DNA from: RPQJ01 sp046347155
GTDB lineage: Bacteria; Pseudomonadota; Gammaproteobacteria; Steroidobacterales; Steroidobacteraceae
Direction: 5' to 3'
Assembly: GCA_046347155.1 (NCBI GenBank)
Contig: JAXMGT010000002.1
Coordinates: 558,001-622,000 of the forward strand
Length of the DNA: 64,000 bases
In this document: positions 8,001-16,116 of the stretch, in pieces
Position numbering within the stretch: position 1 is the stretch's first letter
Layout: each line of letters opens with the position of its first letter
Program-made: the position numbers and the translations under genes
Notes under the pieces: model-generated
What the model was told of the DNA's origin: nothing
The model's database searches: none
The model's input: the letters and a program-made list of their open reading frames with translations, nothing else

Positions 8001-10561
8001 AGGAACCGGAATTCGACGCCGACATCGCCGCGATCTTCGGCGAGGAAGCCGCCGAGCTGCTCGAGGTCGCCGACAGCGCATTGTCGAGCTGGATCGGCGA
8101 CCGCGCGGACGGCTCGCGGGTCAGCGAACTCAAGCGCGTGCTGCACACGCTGAAGGGCGGTGCCCGGATGGCCGGGATCCGCGCGATGGGCGACCTGAGC
8201 CACGAGATGGAGTCGTTCCTCGCCTCGATCGAGTCGGGCGGCGTGGAGCCCGACGGCGAGGCGACCGCGGTGCTCAGGGCCGCACTGGATGAACTGCACC
8301 GGATGCGCGACGCCGTGCTGGCCGGACACGCGGTCCTGCCGGCGCGCGCACTGGTCGAGCGCGTGCAGGCGCTGGCGGCACGGTCGGCCAACGCGGCACC
8401 GGTCGACGCGGTCGCGCCGCCGGAAGCCGTCGCGCCGGCGGAGGCCCCGGCGCCCGCCGAGTCGCCGGAACCCGCCTTCGAGACAACGATCGCGACCGAC
8501 GCCGCCCCGCCAGACATGGTGCCCGACGTCGCCGAGGCCGAGCGGCCCGCGCACGAGGCGGTGGCGCCGCCCGCCGACGCGGTCGAGCCGTCGTCCGAAC
8601 CCGGCCCGGTTTTCGCCGAACCCCCGCCGGCCGCTGAAACGCCGCCGGCCACCTGGCCCGACCGGCCGGTCACCGACGAGGCGCCGCCGGCGGCTGCGCC
8701 GTACGTGCTGCCGGGCCGCGAGCCCGTCGTGCAGCCCGAACGCCACGAACTCGCGCGGGTCAGTGCCGAGCTCCTCGACGAACTGCTGAACAATGCGGGC
8801 GAGGTGAGCATCTTCCGGGCACGGGTCGAGCAGCAGCTCACGTCGGCCGAATTCAACCTCGCCGAACTCGGCCGCACCGTGACGCGCCTGCGCGAGCAGC
8901 TGCGCAAGCTCGAGCTCGAGACCGAGGCGCAGATCCTCCACCGCCACCAGGACGAGCGGACGGGCCGGGACGACTTCGACCCGCTCGAGCTCGATCGCTA
9001 CTCGACGATCCAGCAGCTTTCGCGTGCGCTCGCCGAATCGGTCAGCGACGTCGCGAGCATCGAGAACCTGCTCGAGAGCGTGAACCGCGACGGCCAGAAC
9101 CTGCTGCAGCAGCAGGGGCGGGTGATCGCCGAGCTGCAGAACGGCCTGATGCGCACGCGCATGGTCCCGTTCCAGCGCCACGCGCAGCGCCTCACCCGGC
9201 TGACGCGGCAGGCCGCGCTCGAGGCAGGCAAGAAGGCCGACCTCGTGATCGAGGGCGGTACCGGCGAGATCGATCGCCAGGTGCTCGAGCGCATGCTGCC
9301 GCCGTTCGAGCACATGCTGCGCAACTCGATCGTGCACGGGATCGAGCTGCCCGAGGACCGGCTGGCCCGCGGCAAGGCGGAGACCGGGCGCATCGTCGTC
9401 CGGCTGCAGCGCGAGGGCGCGGAAGTCGTCATCACGGTCGAGGACGACGGCGCGGGCCTCGACATCCCGGCGATCCGGGCCAAGGCACGCCAGATGGGGC
9501 TGCTCGGACCCGACCAGGTGATCACGGACGAGGAGGCGCTGCAGCTCATCCTCGAGCCGGGGTTCTCGACGGCCACCCGGCTCACGCAGCAGGCGGGCCG
9601 CGGCGTCGGCATGGATGTCGTCGCGAGCGAGGTGAAGAAGCTCGGCGGCGGCCTCTTCATCGAGTCGAACCCGGGCCGTGGTGCCCGCTTCACGATCCGG
9701 CTGCCGTTCACGCTTGCGATCACGCAGGCGCTCATCGTGCGCATCCACGACGAGGTGTACGCGCTGCCCGTCGCGACCGTCGAGGGCGTGGCCCGCATCC
9801 CGGCGAGCGAGGTGCGCGCGAGACTGGTCGAGGATCCGCCCGCGTTCACCTACGGCGGGCACGTCTACCGTTTCCAGCACCTCGGCAATTTCATCGGCAG
9901 CGGGCCCTCGGACCTGCCACCGACCGACGCACCGGTGCCGGTGATCCTGGTGCGGGCCGGCGAGCACTCGACCGCGCTGGTCACCGACGAACTGGTGGGC
10001 AACCGCGAGATCGTCGTGAAGTCGGTCGGGCCGCAGGTGGCCTCGGTGCGCGGTATCTCGGGCGCGACGATCCTCGGCGACGGTCGGATCGTCATCATCC
10101 TCGACATGGGCGCGCTGGTGCGCTCGGAGTGGCGAGCCCGTGCGCCCGACGTCTCGGTCCGCGCGGTGCGCGACGACCGGACTTTCGCACTCGTGGTGGA
10201 CGACTCGATCACGGTGCGCCGCGTCACCCAGCGACTGCTCGAGCGCAACGGGATGCGCGTGATGACGGCGAAGGACGGCGTCGACGCGCTCGAGCTGCTC
10301 CAGGAGCACGTGCCGGACGTGATACTGCTCGACATCGAGATGCCGCGCATGGACGGCTACGAGGTCGCGTCGCACGTGCGCGGCGACCCGCGCCTCGCCG
10401 ACGTCCCGATCATCATGATCACGTCGCGGGTGGGCGACAAGCATCGCGCCCGCGCGATCGAACTGGGCATCGACGACTACCTCGGCAAGCCGTACCAGGA
10501 GAGCCAGCTGCTCGACGCGATCGAGCCGCTGGTGCTGGCGCGGCGCCGCCAGATGGACTGA
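5054..10561 (+). CDS. chpA: ChpA/PilL hybrid chemotaxis histidine kinase
   Basis: A very large CheA-type kinase of 1835 residues (P. aeruginosa ChpA has about 2470). An N-terminal PilL-type region is followed by histidine phosphotransfer modules with HTLKG at H668, a variant HTLSG at H835 and HTLKG at H1031, separated by Ala/Pro-rich linkers. Then come the dimerisation region, the ATPase domain (N box HMLRNSIVHGIE at 1420-1431, GRGVGMDVV at about 1514-1522) and a CheW-like domain. A C-terminal receiver has acidic pair D1716-D1717 and phosphoacceptor D1760. The kinase phosphorylates PilG and PilH. The start is a GTG at 5054. Codon use matches the neighbours. Confidence 0.95.
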   Translation: MSAVVSLNRTPEEAQASLQLVVREVATELNEARTALEAFAEQTAETGSLERFVAHLHLARGALRIVEVYGGALLAEEMEQTCRYVETHQRDGKVDMDGLDALVRAMEQLPSYVERVASGGRDVPLALLPLLNDLRAVRGASLLSEGTLLLLNLRSDEPARPAGDAAHRPPAAELARKARSRFQLALLGWIRGENAVESLGVIEAVATDFESTATTQPLFQLWWVVGALVEALQQGGLEAQVSVKRLLGQVDREMRRLGELGEARWADAPPAELLNNLLYYVARSTASGPRVTAVRRSFRLEEVLAADDGVGDTGDTLSGPSVRLMKTVASAIREDLTRVKDVLDIFVRRGGTEVDELVPQLEMLRKISDTLGVLGLGALRDRVQGEIESLQRIVERHEPPGEAALLDVAAALIEVEDGLDPQLLKLIVPDAGRAVADDEEPGDEEFRQVRDAVLRECIVNMARIKEAVTQALGAPSEAQGLDQVPQLVRGITAGLLMLGKQRAVEAMEGVGRALAGIVRPDPASLSPDRLDRMADAMVAVEYYMEMLQAGRPDPWRVLDGVEASLADLTSTSTKIVPLRPAARTAAEAAAAVPPPEAAPAPVVTPVPAPAAAPAPPAPAVPTSVDPEFLALFVEEARENVASVRQLFPLWEANPQDATALRDLRRVFHTLKGSGRMVGASRVSEFSWSVENLLNRVISQTLARSAEIVSVVRDAVAALPSLVDELESGTPADVDVTAIAARADALAGREATPVPPPAPAEPAAAAPQATVEPVVEAAPAEAPEAEPTPTAMDPVLHEIFSKETASHVAAVREFIARAAQSVSPHPVTETLYRACHTLSGIAKTAGARQGIKVAEPMEHYVRKLHDNGRGLTDEALLLLGDTVRGLEQVVAHVDEDTGYFPGHGHLIAGWQALEHALDAELAAPAVEAVAADVATPADAFAAGSAGEAGREETEPHLLMAELPPGEPLPVEARFAQDDGPAPGQEPEFDADIAAIFGEEAAELLEVADSALSSWIGDRADGSRVSELKRVLHTLKGGARMAGIRAMGDLSHEMESFLASIESGGVEPDGEATAVLRAALDELHRMRDAVLAGHAVLPARALVERVQALAARSANAAPVDAVAPPEAVAPAEAPAPAESPEPAFETTIATDAAPPDMVPDVAEAERPAHEAVAPPADAVEPSSEPGPVFAEPPPAAETPPATWPDRPVTDEAPPAAAPYVLPGREPVVQPERHELARVSAELLDELLNNAGEVSIFRARVEQQLTSAEFNLAELGRTVTRLREQLRKLELETEAQILHRHQDERTGRDDFDPLELDRYSTIQQLSRALAESVSDVASIENLLESVNRDGQNLLQQQGRVIAELQNGLMRTRMVPFQRHAQRLTRLTRQAALEAGKKADLVIEGGTGEIDRQVLERMLPPFEHMLRNSIVHGIELPEDRLARGKAETGRIVVRLQREGAEVVITVEDDGAGLDIPAIRAKARQMGLLGPDQVITDEEALQLILEPGFSTATRLTQQAGRGVGMDVVASEVKKLGGGLFIESNPGRGARFTIRLPFTLAITQALIVRIHDEVYALPVATVEGVARIPASEVRARLVEDPPAFTYGGHVYRFQHLGNFIGSGPSDLPPTDAPVPVILVRAGEHSTALVTDELVGNREIVVKSVGPQVASVRGISGATILGDGRIVIILDMGALVRSEWRARAPDVSVRAVRDDRTFALVVDDSITVRRVTQRLLERNGMRVMTAKDGVDALELLQEHVPDVILLDIEMPRMDGYEVASHVRGDPRLADVPIIMITSRVGDKHRARAIELGIDDYLGKPYQESQLLDAIEPLVLARRRQMD

Positions 10562-10571
10562 GGGCCGCGCC

Positions 10572-11042
10572 ATGACGAACGCGACCGAGGAGACCTACTG
10601 CCTGCTGGTGCCGATCGCCGACGACCGGCTCCTCGTGCCGAGGTCGTGCGTCACCGAGGTGGTCAACTACCAGGCGCCGGCACCGATGGAAGGTGCGCCA
10701 CCGTGGTTCCTCGGCACCGTCGCGTGGGGCGGTCGCCGCGTCCCGCTCGTCTCGTTCGAGTCGGCCTGCGGCCGCAATCCGCCGCGCGCAAGCGGCCGCA
10801 CGCGCATCGTCGTGATGCAGGCGATCGGCGGCGGCCTGCCGGCCGGCCATTTCGCGATACTCACGCAGGGTTTCCCGCAGCTCGTGCGCCTGAGCCCGGA
10901 GGTCGTGCAGCCCGGCGACTCGACGGGCCTCGGCGAACGCAGCCCGGTGCTCTGTCGCGTCCGGATGGTCAACGAGAGCCCGCTGATCCCGGACTTCGAG
11001 CGCATCGAACGGATGATCGCCGAGGAGAGCCGGGCGGCCTGA
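10572..11042 (+). CDS. chpC: CheW-like protein ChpC
   Basis: A 156-residue single-domain CheW homologue starting 10 bases after chpA. The core has PPWFLGTVAWGGRRVPLVSF, where chemotaxis adaptors contact the kinase. In P. aeruginosa ChpC is a second adaptor of the Chp array, possibly linking other receptors such as PctABC to ChpA. It is the last gene of the operon here; chpB, the methylesterase that precedes chpC in P. aeruginosa, is missing. An alternative name would simply be CheW-domain protein. Confidence 0.85.
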   Translation: MTNATEETYCLLVPIADDRLLVPRSCVTEVVNYQAPAPMEGAPPWFLGTVAWGGRRVPLVSFESACGRNPPRASGRTRIVVMQAIGGGLPAGHFAILTQGFPQLVRLSPEVVQPGDSTGLGERSPVLCRVRMVNESPLIPDFERIERMIAEESRAA

Positions 11043-11049
11043 GCCCGGT

Positions 11050-11781
11050 TCAGCGCAGGTCGCCGTGCAGCGCCTGCAGCACCGCGATCGCGACCATCCC
11101 GGCCGTCTCGGTGCGCAGCACGCGGGGCCCCAGGGCGACCGGCACGAAGCCGGCCGCAGCGGCACGCGCCAGTTCCTCGTCCTCGAAGCCCCCTTCCGGC
11201 CCGACCAGCAGTTCGACGGCGTCGCCCGCCGGGACCCGGGCGATCGGCATGGCCGCGCCGGGGCTCGGTACCAGCCGTAACGGCGCGACCGGCGGGCCGG
11301 CGAGGTGACGCGCGAGGTCGCGCGCCGGGTGCACGAGCGGCAGCACGGACCGGCCGCACTGCTCGCAGGCCGCCGTCACGACCGCCTGCCAGTGGCGGAG
11401 CTTGCGTGCCGCCTGGTCCTCGTCGAGCTTCACGACGCTGCGCGCCGACAGCACCGGGACCACGGCGCGCACGCCAAGCTCAGTGGCCTTCTGCAGCGTG
11501 AGGTCCATGCGCTCGCCGCGCGAGACCGCCTGCACGAGCGTCACGGCCAGCGCCGGCTCGGGCAGGCCTGCCACGCGCTCGAGCACGCGCACCCGCACGC
11601 GTTCGCCGCGCACCGCGAGGATCTCGCAGCGGTGGTCGTCCCCGCGCCCGTCGAACGCGAGGATCGCCGAACCCTCGCGCAGCCTGAGCACCCGCGCGAC
11701 GTGGCTGGCCGCGGCCGGCGACAGGTCGAGCTCGGTGCCGGCCTCGAGCGGCGTCTCGCAGTGCACGCGGTTCAGTCGCAC
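11050..11781 (-). CDS. rsmE: 16S rRNA m3U1498 methyltransferase
   Basis: A 243-residue SPOUT-family methyltransferase, exactly the E. coli RsmE length. It methylates U1498 of 16S rRNA using S-adenosylmethionine. The knot motifs ELLVGPEGGFEDEELA and LGPRVLRTETAGM are clear, and the N-terminal PUA-like part has ASHVARVLRLREG. The reading frame continues open upstream through bioA, but the natural start is the GTG at 11779-11781, which overlaps the bioA stop by 10 bases. The two genes are therefore probably translationally coupled. Confidence 0.95.
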   Translation of the reverse strand: MRLNRVHCETPLEAGTELDLSPAAASHVARVLRLREGSAILAFDGRGDDHRCEILAVRGERVRVRVLERVAGLPEPALAVTLVQAVSRGERMDLTLQKATELGVRAVVPVLSARSVVKLDEDQAARKLRHWQAVVTAACEQCGRSVLPLVHPARDLARHLAGPPVAPLRLVPSPGAAMPIARVPAGDAVELLVGPEGGFEDEELARAAAAGFVPVALGPRVLRTETAGMVAIAVLQALHGDLR

Positions 11782-13124
11782 GTCGCGGCCTCGATGCCTG
11801 CGCGCGCGGTGTCGACCAGCCGGTCGATCTCGTCGGGCGTGATCACGTAGGGCGGCATGAAGTAGACGACGTTCCCGACCGGGCGGAGCAGCGCCTCGTG
11901 CTCGAGCCCGTGGCGGTAGACCCGCAGGCCGCGCCGCTCGCGCCAGTCGAAAGGCGTCCGGCGATCGCCATCGCGCGCGAGTTCCGCGGCCACGATCATC
12001 CCGCGCGCGCGCACCTCGGCGACGTGCGGCAGGTCCAGGCGTTCGCGCGCCCGCGAGGCGAGCCGGTCGGCAAGCGCGCGATTGCGCTCGATCACGCGGT
12101 CCTCCCCGAAGATCGCGAGCGTGGCGAGCGCGGCCGTGCAGGCGAGCGGGTTGCCCGTGTAGCTGTGCGAATGCAGGAAGGCGCGCAGCTTTGCGTACTC
12201 GTCGTAGAACGCGTCGTAGACGCGCTCGCCGGTCAGCACGACCGACAGCGGCAGGTAGCCGCCGGTGAGCCCCTTCGAGAGGCACAGGAAATCGGGTGCG
12301 ATGCCCGCCTGCTCGCAGGCGAACATCGTGCCGGTGCGGCCGAAGCCCACCGCGATCTCGTCGGCGATCAGGTGGACGCCGTGCCGGTCGCAGGCCCCGC
12401 GCAGCAGCGCGAGGTACGACGGGTCGTGCATGCGCATCCCGGCCGCACACTGCACGAGCGGCTCGACGATCACGGCGCAGACCTCGTCCGCGTGACGGGC
12501 CAGCGTCTCCTCCATCGCGGCGAACGCGCGCCGCGCGCACTCGGCCTCGCTCTCGCCGGGCTCGCGGTTCCAGGCGTCCGGCGACGGCACGGTGATCACG
12601 TCCATCAGGAGCGGCTGGTAGGTCTCGCGATAGAGCTCGACGTGGCCGACCGCGAGAGCGCCCAGCGTCTCGCCGTGGTAGCTGCCCGACAGCGTCACGA
12701 ACCGGCGCTTCGAGGCCCGGCCGTGGTTGCGCCAGTAGTGGTAGCTCATCTTGAGCGCGACTTCGACCGCGCTCGAGCCGTTGTCCGCGTAGAAGCAGCG
12801 CGAGAGCCCGGGTGGCGCGAGCCGCGTGAGCCGCTCGGCGAGTTCGACGGCCGGCTCGTGCGTGTAGCCGGCCAGGATCACGTGCTCGAGCCGGCCGAGC
12901 TGGCGCACGATCGCCTCGTTGATCCGCGGGTTCGAGTGGCCGAACAGGTTCACCCACCAGGAGCTGATCGCATCGAGCCAGCGCCGGCCATCGTGGCCGT
13001 ACAGCCAGACGCCCTCGCCGCGGGCCACCGGGATCATCGGCAGCCACTCGTGGTCCTTCATCTGCGTGCAGGGGTGCCACACGACGGCGAGATCGCGGCG
13101 GGCGAGGTCGGACGCCTGGTCCAT
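11772..13124 (-). CDS. bioA: adenosylmethionine-8-amino-7-oxononanoate aminotransferase
   Basis: A 450-residue class III PLP aminotransferase of biotin synthesis, converting KAPA to DAPA with SAM as amino donor. The opening WHPCTQMKDHE, the DAISSWWVNLFGH segment and the PLP lysine K284 in CLSKGLTGGYLP are BioA hallmarks. The start is the ATG at 13124; longer in-frame extensions upstream are an effect of high GC. It lies just ahead of rsmE. A biotin ligase gene (birA) is elsewhere in the window at 54962. Confidence 0.95.
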   Translation of the reverse strand: MDQASDLARRDLAVVWHPCTQMKDHEWLPMIPVARGEGVWLYGHDGRRWLDAISSWWVNLFGHSNPRINEAIVRQLGRLEHVILAGYTHEPAVELAERLTRLAPPGLSRCFYADNGSSAVEVALKMSYHYWRNHGRASKRRFVTLSGSYHGETLGALAVGHVELYRETYQPLLMDVITVPSPDAWNREPGESEAECARRAFAAMEETLARHADEVCAVIVEPLVQCAAGMRMHDPSYLALLRGACDRHGVHLIADEIAVGFGRTGTMFACEQAGIAPDFLCLSKGLTGGYLPLSVVLTGERVYDAFYDEYAKLRAFLHSHSYTGNPLACTAALATLAIFGEDRVIERNRALADRLASRARERLDLPHVAEVRARGMIVAAELARDGDRRTPFDWRERRGLRVYRHGLEHEALLRPVGNVVYFMPPYVITPDEIDRLVDTARAGIEAATCD

Positions 13125-13152
13125 GGGGGTCCCGGGTGTGGGAGGTGGACGC

Positions 13153-13158
13153 ATTCTA
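13153..13158 (-). promoter_or_regulatory. probable -10 element for bioA-rsmE
   Basis: Read on the minus strand this is TAGAAT, 28 bases upstream of the bioA ATG, followed by a GC-rich stretch. No clear -35 hexamer precedes it. The same hexamer lies upstream of erpA, plsY and tRNA-Thr in this window. Confidence 0.35.
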
Positions 13159-13208
13159 CTGGTCCGGGCGCGGTGGCGGGCGCGTCTGGGCAAGTGCATC
13201 ATTGACGG

Positions 13209-13817
13209 ATGCGCGCACGCGCCCCCCTCGACGCCTCCCCCGACGCGCCCGGCATCGACGTCACGAGCGGCTGGTACCCGGCCGCCCGCAGGGTGCCGTC
13301 GCCCAACTGCGACGACCGCCCGGCCGGCACCGTCGTCGACCTCGTGGTCCTGCACGGCATCAGCCTGCCCCCCGGCGAGTTCGGCGGGCCGTGGATCGAC
13401 GCGCTGTTCACGAATGCGCTGCCGGCCGACGCCCACCCGTACTTCGCTGGCATCGCGGGACTGCGCGTCTCGGCGCACGCACTGGTGCGCCGGGACGGCA
13501 CGATCGTCCAGTACGTGCCGTTCCACCGGCGCGCGTGGCACGCCGGCGTGTCGAGCTGGCGCGGGCGCGAACGCTGCAACGACTTTTCGGTGGGCATCGA
13601 ACTCGAGGGTACCGACGCACGGCCCTACGAGCAGGCGCAGTACGGAGCGCTCGCGCGGCTGCTGGCCGCGCTGGTCCGCGCCTACCCGGCGCTCGATCCA
13701 GGCCGCATCGCGGGCCACAGCGACGTGGCGCCGGGCCGCAAGTCGGATCCCGGCGTCGCATTCGACTGGCCGCTCGCGCGCGCGCTGCTGCGCCACGAGC
13801 TCGAGGTGGCGGCATGA
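13209..13817 (+). CDS. ampD: 1,6-anhydro-N-acetylmuramyl-L-alanine amidase AmpD
   Basis: A 202-residue cytoplasmic zinc amidase that cleaves anhydromuropeptides during peptidoglycan recycling and thereby damps AmpR-type beta-lactamase induction. Expected zinc ligands are H49 (LVVLHGIS), H170 (IAGHSDVAPGR) and D180 (KSDPG). The GIELEGTDARPYEQAQY segment is typical of AmpD. Length is near the E. coli protein (183) with a short N-terminal extension. Its TGA overlaps the ATG of ampE. Confidence 0.95.
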   Translation: MRARAPLDASPDAPGIDVTSGWYPAARRVPSPNCDDRPAGTVVDLVVLHGISLPPGEFGGPWIDALFTNALPADAHPYFAGIAGLRVSAHALVRRDGTIVQYVPFHRRAWHAGVSSWRGRERCNDFSVGIELEGTDARPYEQAQYGALARLLAALVRAYPALDPGRIAGHSDVAPGRKSDPGVAFDWPLARALLRHELEVAA

Positions 13818-14719
13818 ACCTGATCGCGCTCGTCCTGGCGCTGGTCATCGAGCACGGGCTCACCTCGCTGCTGCACCTGCGAGAGCCGCGCTGGCTCGAC
13901 CGCTGGTGCGACTGGCTCGGCCGGCGGCTGGGCGCGGTCGAGGGCGTCGCGCTGCACGCCGCGCTCGTGGCGGCGGTGCTGGTCCCCGTTGCGCCGGTCG
14001 CCGTCGCCGACGCGCTGCTCGGTTCCCACCTGCTCGGCCTGCTGCAGCTCGCGTTCGCGGTGCTCGTGCTGCTCGCGTCATTCGGCCCGCGCGACCTGCG
14101 CGAGGAGGTCGAGGACTACCTCGATGCGCTCGAGCGCGGCGACCGCGGGGCGGCGTCCCGCCGGGCCACCGAGCTCCTCGAGGCGGACGCCGCCGGGCGC
14201 GGCGACGCGCTCAGGGAGGCGCTCGAGGAAGCGATCTTCGTGCAGGCGAACAATCGCGTCTTCGGCGTGGTCTTCTGGTTCGTGGTGCTCGGTCCCGCCG
14301 GCGCATGGCTGTTCCGGGTCACCGACCTGATGCGACGCCGCGCGGCGTTCGAGGCCGGGCGCAGCGACGGTTCCGGCACCGCCGGGGGCTACGCACGGGC
14401 CCTCGGCCAGCTGCACGGGCTGCTCGCGTGGCTGCCCGCACGACTCGCCGCCGGCGCGTACGCGCTCGCGGGCAGTTTCGAGGACGCTGTGGGGCACTGG
14501 CGACGGGTCGTCGACGACGTGGGCGACGGATTGCACGCCCGCAGCGAGGACCTGCTCGCGCGGGTCGGCAAGGGCGCGCTCGCGCCGAGCCTGGCCGGGG
14601 TCGCGCCGGAGGCGCTCGACGCCGCGGCGGCCGGTGGCGCGCTGCGCATTGTCGTACGCGCGACCTGGATCTGGCTCGCGGCGGTCGCGTTGCTGGTGCT
14701 GGCGGGCACGGCGACGTGA
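13814..14719 (+). CDS. ampE: AmpE-like regulatory membrane protein
   Basis: A 301-residue inner-membrane protein beginning MNLIALVLALVIEHGLT, the family opening. Hydrophobic stretches lie near residues 1-15, 42-62, 68-82 and about 145-165, with a last one at about 280-298. The segment FVQANNRVFGVVFWFVVLG is the conserved AmpE core. AmpE is encoded with AmpD in many gammaproteobacteria; its biochemical role is not well defined. The ATG overlaps the ampD stop by four bases, and its own stop overlaps the btuF start. Confidence 0.88.
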   Translation: MNLIALVLALVIEHGLTSLLHLREPRWLDRWCDWLGRRLGAVEGVALHAALVAAVLVPVAPVAVADALLGSHLLGLLQLAFAVLVLLASFGPRDLREEVEDYLDALERGDRGAASRRATELLEADAAGRGDALREALEEAIFVQANNRVFGVVFWFVVLGPAGAWLFRVTDLMRRRAAFEAGRSDGSGTAGGYARALGQLHGLLAWLPARLAAGAYALAGSFEDAVGHWRRVVDDVGDGLHARSEDLLARVGKGALAPSLAGVAPEALDAAAAGGALRIVVRATWIWLAAVALLVLAGTAT

Positions 14720-15555
14720 GGGCCGCGCCGATCCTGGTCGCGCTCGCGCTGCTCGCGGGCGCGTCGCCGGTCGACGCGGCGCGTCGACCGCGCATCGTGA
14801 GCCTCGCGCCGAACGTCACCGAGCTCGCGTATGCGGCGGGCGCGGGCGACCTGCTCGTCGGCGCCGTCGAATACAGCGACTACCCGGACGCCGCGCGACG
14901 GCTGCCGCGCGTCGGCGACGCCTGGCGCGTCGACCCGGAGCGCGTGCTCGCGCTCGAGCCGGACCTCGTGCTCGCCTGGTCGTCCGGGACGCCCGAGGAC
15001 ACGATCGCGCGGTTGCGCGCGCTCGGATTGCGGGTCGAGGCGATCCCGGTGTTCAGGCTCGCCGACGTCGGCACGGCGCTGAGGACGATCGGCGGCATCG
15101 CGGGCACCGGGGCGGTGGCCGGGCGCGCCGCCGCCGAGTTCGACGCGGAGATCGCCCGGCTGCGGCGCGACTACGCGGGCGCGCGCACGCTCAGCGTCTT
15201 CATCGAGATCGATGACGAGCCCCTCTACACGGTGAATGGCCGGCACGTGATCAGCGAGGTCGTCGAACTCTGCGGCGGCCGCAACGTGTTCGCCGACATC
15301 CCGCAGCTCGCGCCGCCGGTCGGCGTCGAGGCGGTGCTCGCCCGCGATCCGCAGGTGATCCTGAGCACCGACGACACGATCGCCGACCCCACGGCGCTGT
15401 GGAGCCGCTGGACCCGGCTCGCCGCGGTCCGCGACCGGACGATCTACTCGATGCCTTCGGACACGCTCGGACGCGCGACGCCGCGGCTCGCACAGGGGGC
15501 CGCCGCGGTCTGTGCGGCCCTCGACGACGCGCGGCGACGGGTCGGCGCCCGCTGA
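14716..15555 (+). CDS. btuF: BtuF-like periplasmic cobalamin-binding protein
   Basis: A 279-residue binding protein of the helical-backbone class III type. An N-terminal signal sequence of about 20 residues ends near PVDAARR and has no lipobox cysteine. The mature domain begins RIVSLAPNVTELAYAAGAGD and contains VGAVEYSDYPDAARRLPRVGD, both strongly BtuF-like. It would capture vitamin B12 for an ABC importer. The GTG start overlaps the ampE stop by four bases. A corrinoid adenosyltransferase lies convergent to it 4 bp away, and BtuD- and BtuC-like genes lie at 19990 and 23664. An Fe-siderophore ligand is possible but less likely. Confidence 0.8.
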   Translation: MRAAPILVALALLAGASPVDAARRPRIVSLAPNVTELAYAAGAGDLLVGAVEYSDYPDAARRLPRVGDAWRVDPERVLALEPDLVLAWSSGTPEDTIARLRALGLRVEAIPVFRLADVGTALRTIGGIAGTGAVAGRAAAEFDAEIARLRRDYAGARTLSVFIEIDDEPLYTVNGRHVISEVVELCGGRNVFADIPQLAPPVGVEAVLARDPQVILSTDDTIADPTALWSRWTRLAAVRDRTIYSMPSDTLGRATPRLAQGAAAVCAALDDARRRVGAR

Positions 15556-15559
15556 CCGG

Positions 15560-16114
15560 TCACTCGCGGTTGCGCTTGCGCCAGAGGACCTCGCCGCCGC
15601 GCTCGTGGCGCGACAGCACGCGCGCGATCACGAACAGCAGGTCCGACAGCCGGTTCAGGTAGCGCGGCACCTCGGGCGCCACGTCCTCGGCGCGCGCGAG
15701 CGCCCAGACGCGCCGCTCGGCGCGACGGGTCACCGTGCGCGCGAGGTGGCAGGCGGCGGCGGCCGGCCCGCCGCCGGGCAGGATGAATTCCTTCAGCGGC
15801 GGCAGGCCGTCGTTGAAGCCATCGAGCAGCCGCTCGAGCCGCTCGACGTCCGCCGCCTGGATCGCCCGGTGTCCCGGCATGCAGAGTTCGCCGCCGAGCT
15901 CGAACAGGTCGTGCTGCACCGACGTCAGGCACTCGGCGACCTCGGCCGGGAGGCCCGGCACCGCGAGCACGACGCCGACCGCGCTGTTCGCCTCGTCGAC
16001 GGTGCCGTAGGCCTCGACGCGCAGGTGCTCCTTCGGCACCCGTACGCCGTCGCCGAGGCCGGTGCTGCCGTCGTCACCGGTGCGCGTGTAGATGCGGCTG
16101 AGCCTGTGTCCCAT
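15560..16114 (-). CDS. PduO-type cob(I)yrinic acid a,c-diamide adenosyltransferase
   Basis: A 184-residue protein with the PduO-type ATP-binding start IYTRTGDDGSTGLGDG and the conserved VEAYGTVDEANSAVG and FILPGGGPAAAACHLARTV segments. It transfers the adenosyl group from ATP to the cobalt of reduced corrinoids, making coenzyme B12. It sits beside btuF and near the BtuC and BtuD homologues, fitting cobalamin salvage. It begins two bases after the stop of an unknown membrane protein and is probably co-transcribed with it. Confidence 0.93.
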   Translation of the reverse strand: MGHRLSRIYTRTGDDGSTGLGDGVRVPKEHLRVEAYGTVDEANSAVGVVLAVPGLPAEVAECLTSVQHDLFELGGELCMPGHRAIQAADVERLERLLDGFNDGLPPLKEFILPGGGPAAAACHLARTVTRRAERRVWALARAEDVAPEVPRYLNRLSDLLFVIARVLSRHERGGEVLWRKRNRE

Positions 16115-16116
16115 CG

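Noticed and set aside
2269..10573. Very long open frames on the minus strand opposite pilJ and chpA (up to 1877 codons)
   Set aside because: They are rich in Arg, Asp, His and Ala with no domain pattern, and exist because stop codons are rare on the opposite strand of GC-rich genes. The plus-strand frames carry clear families.
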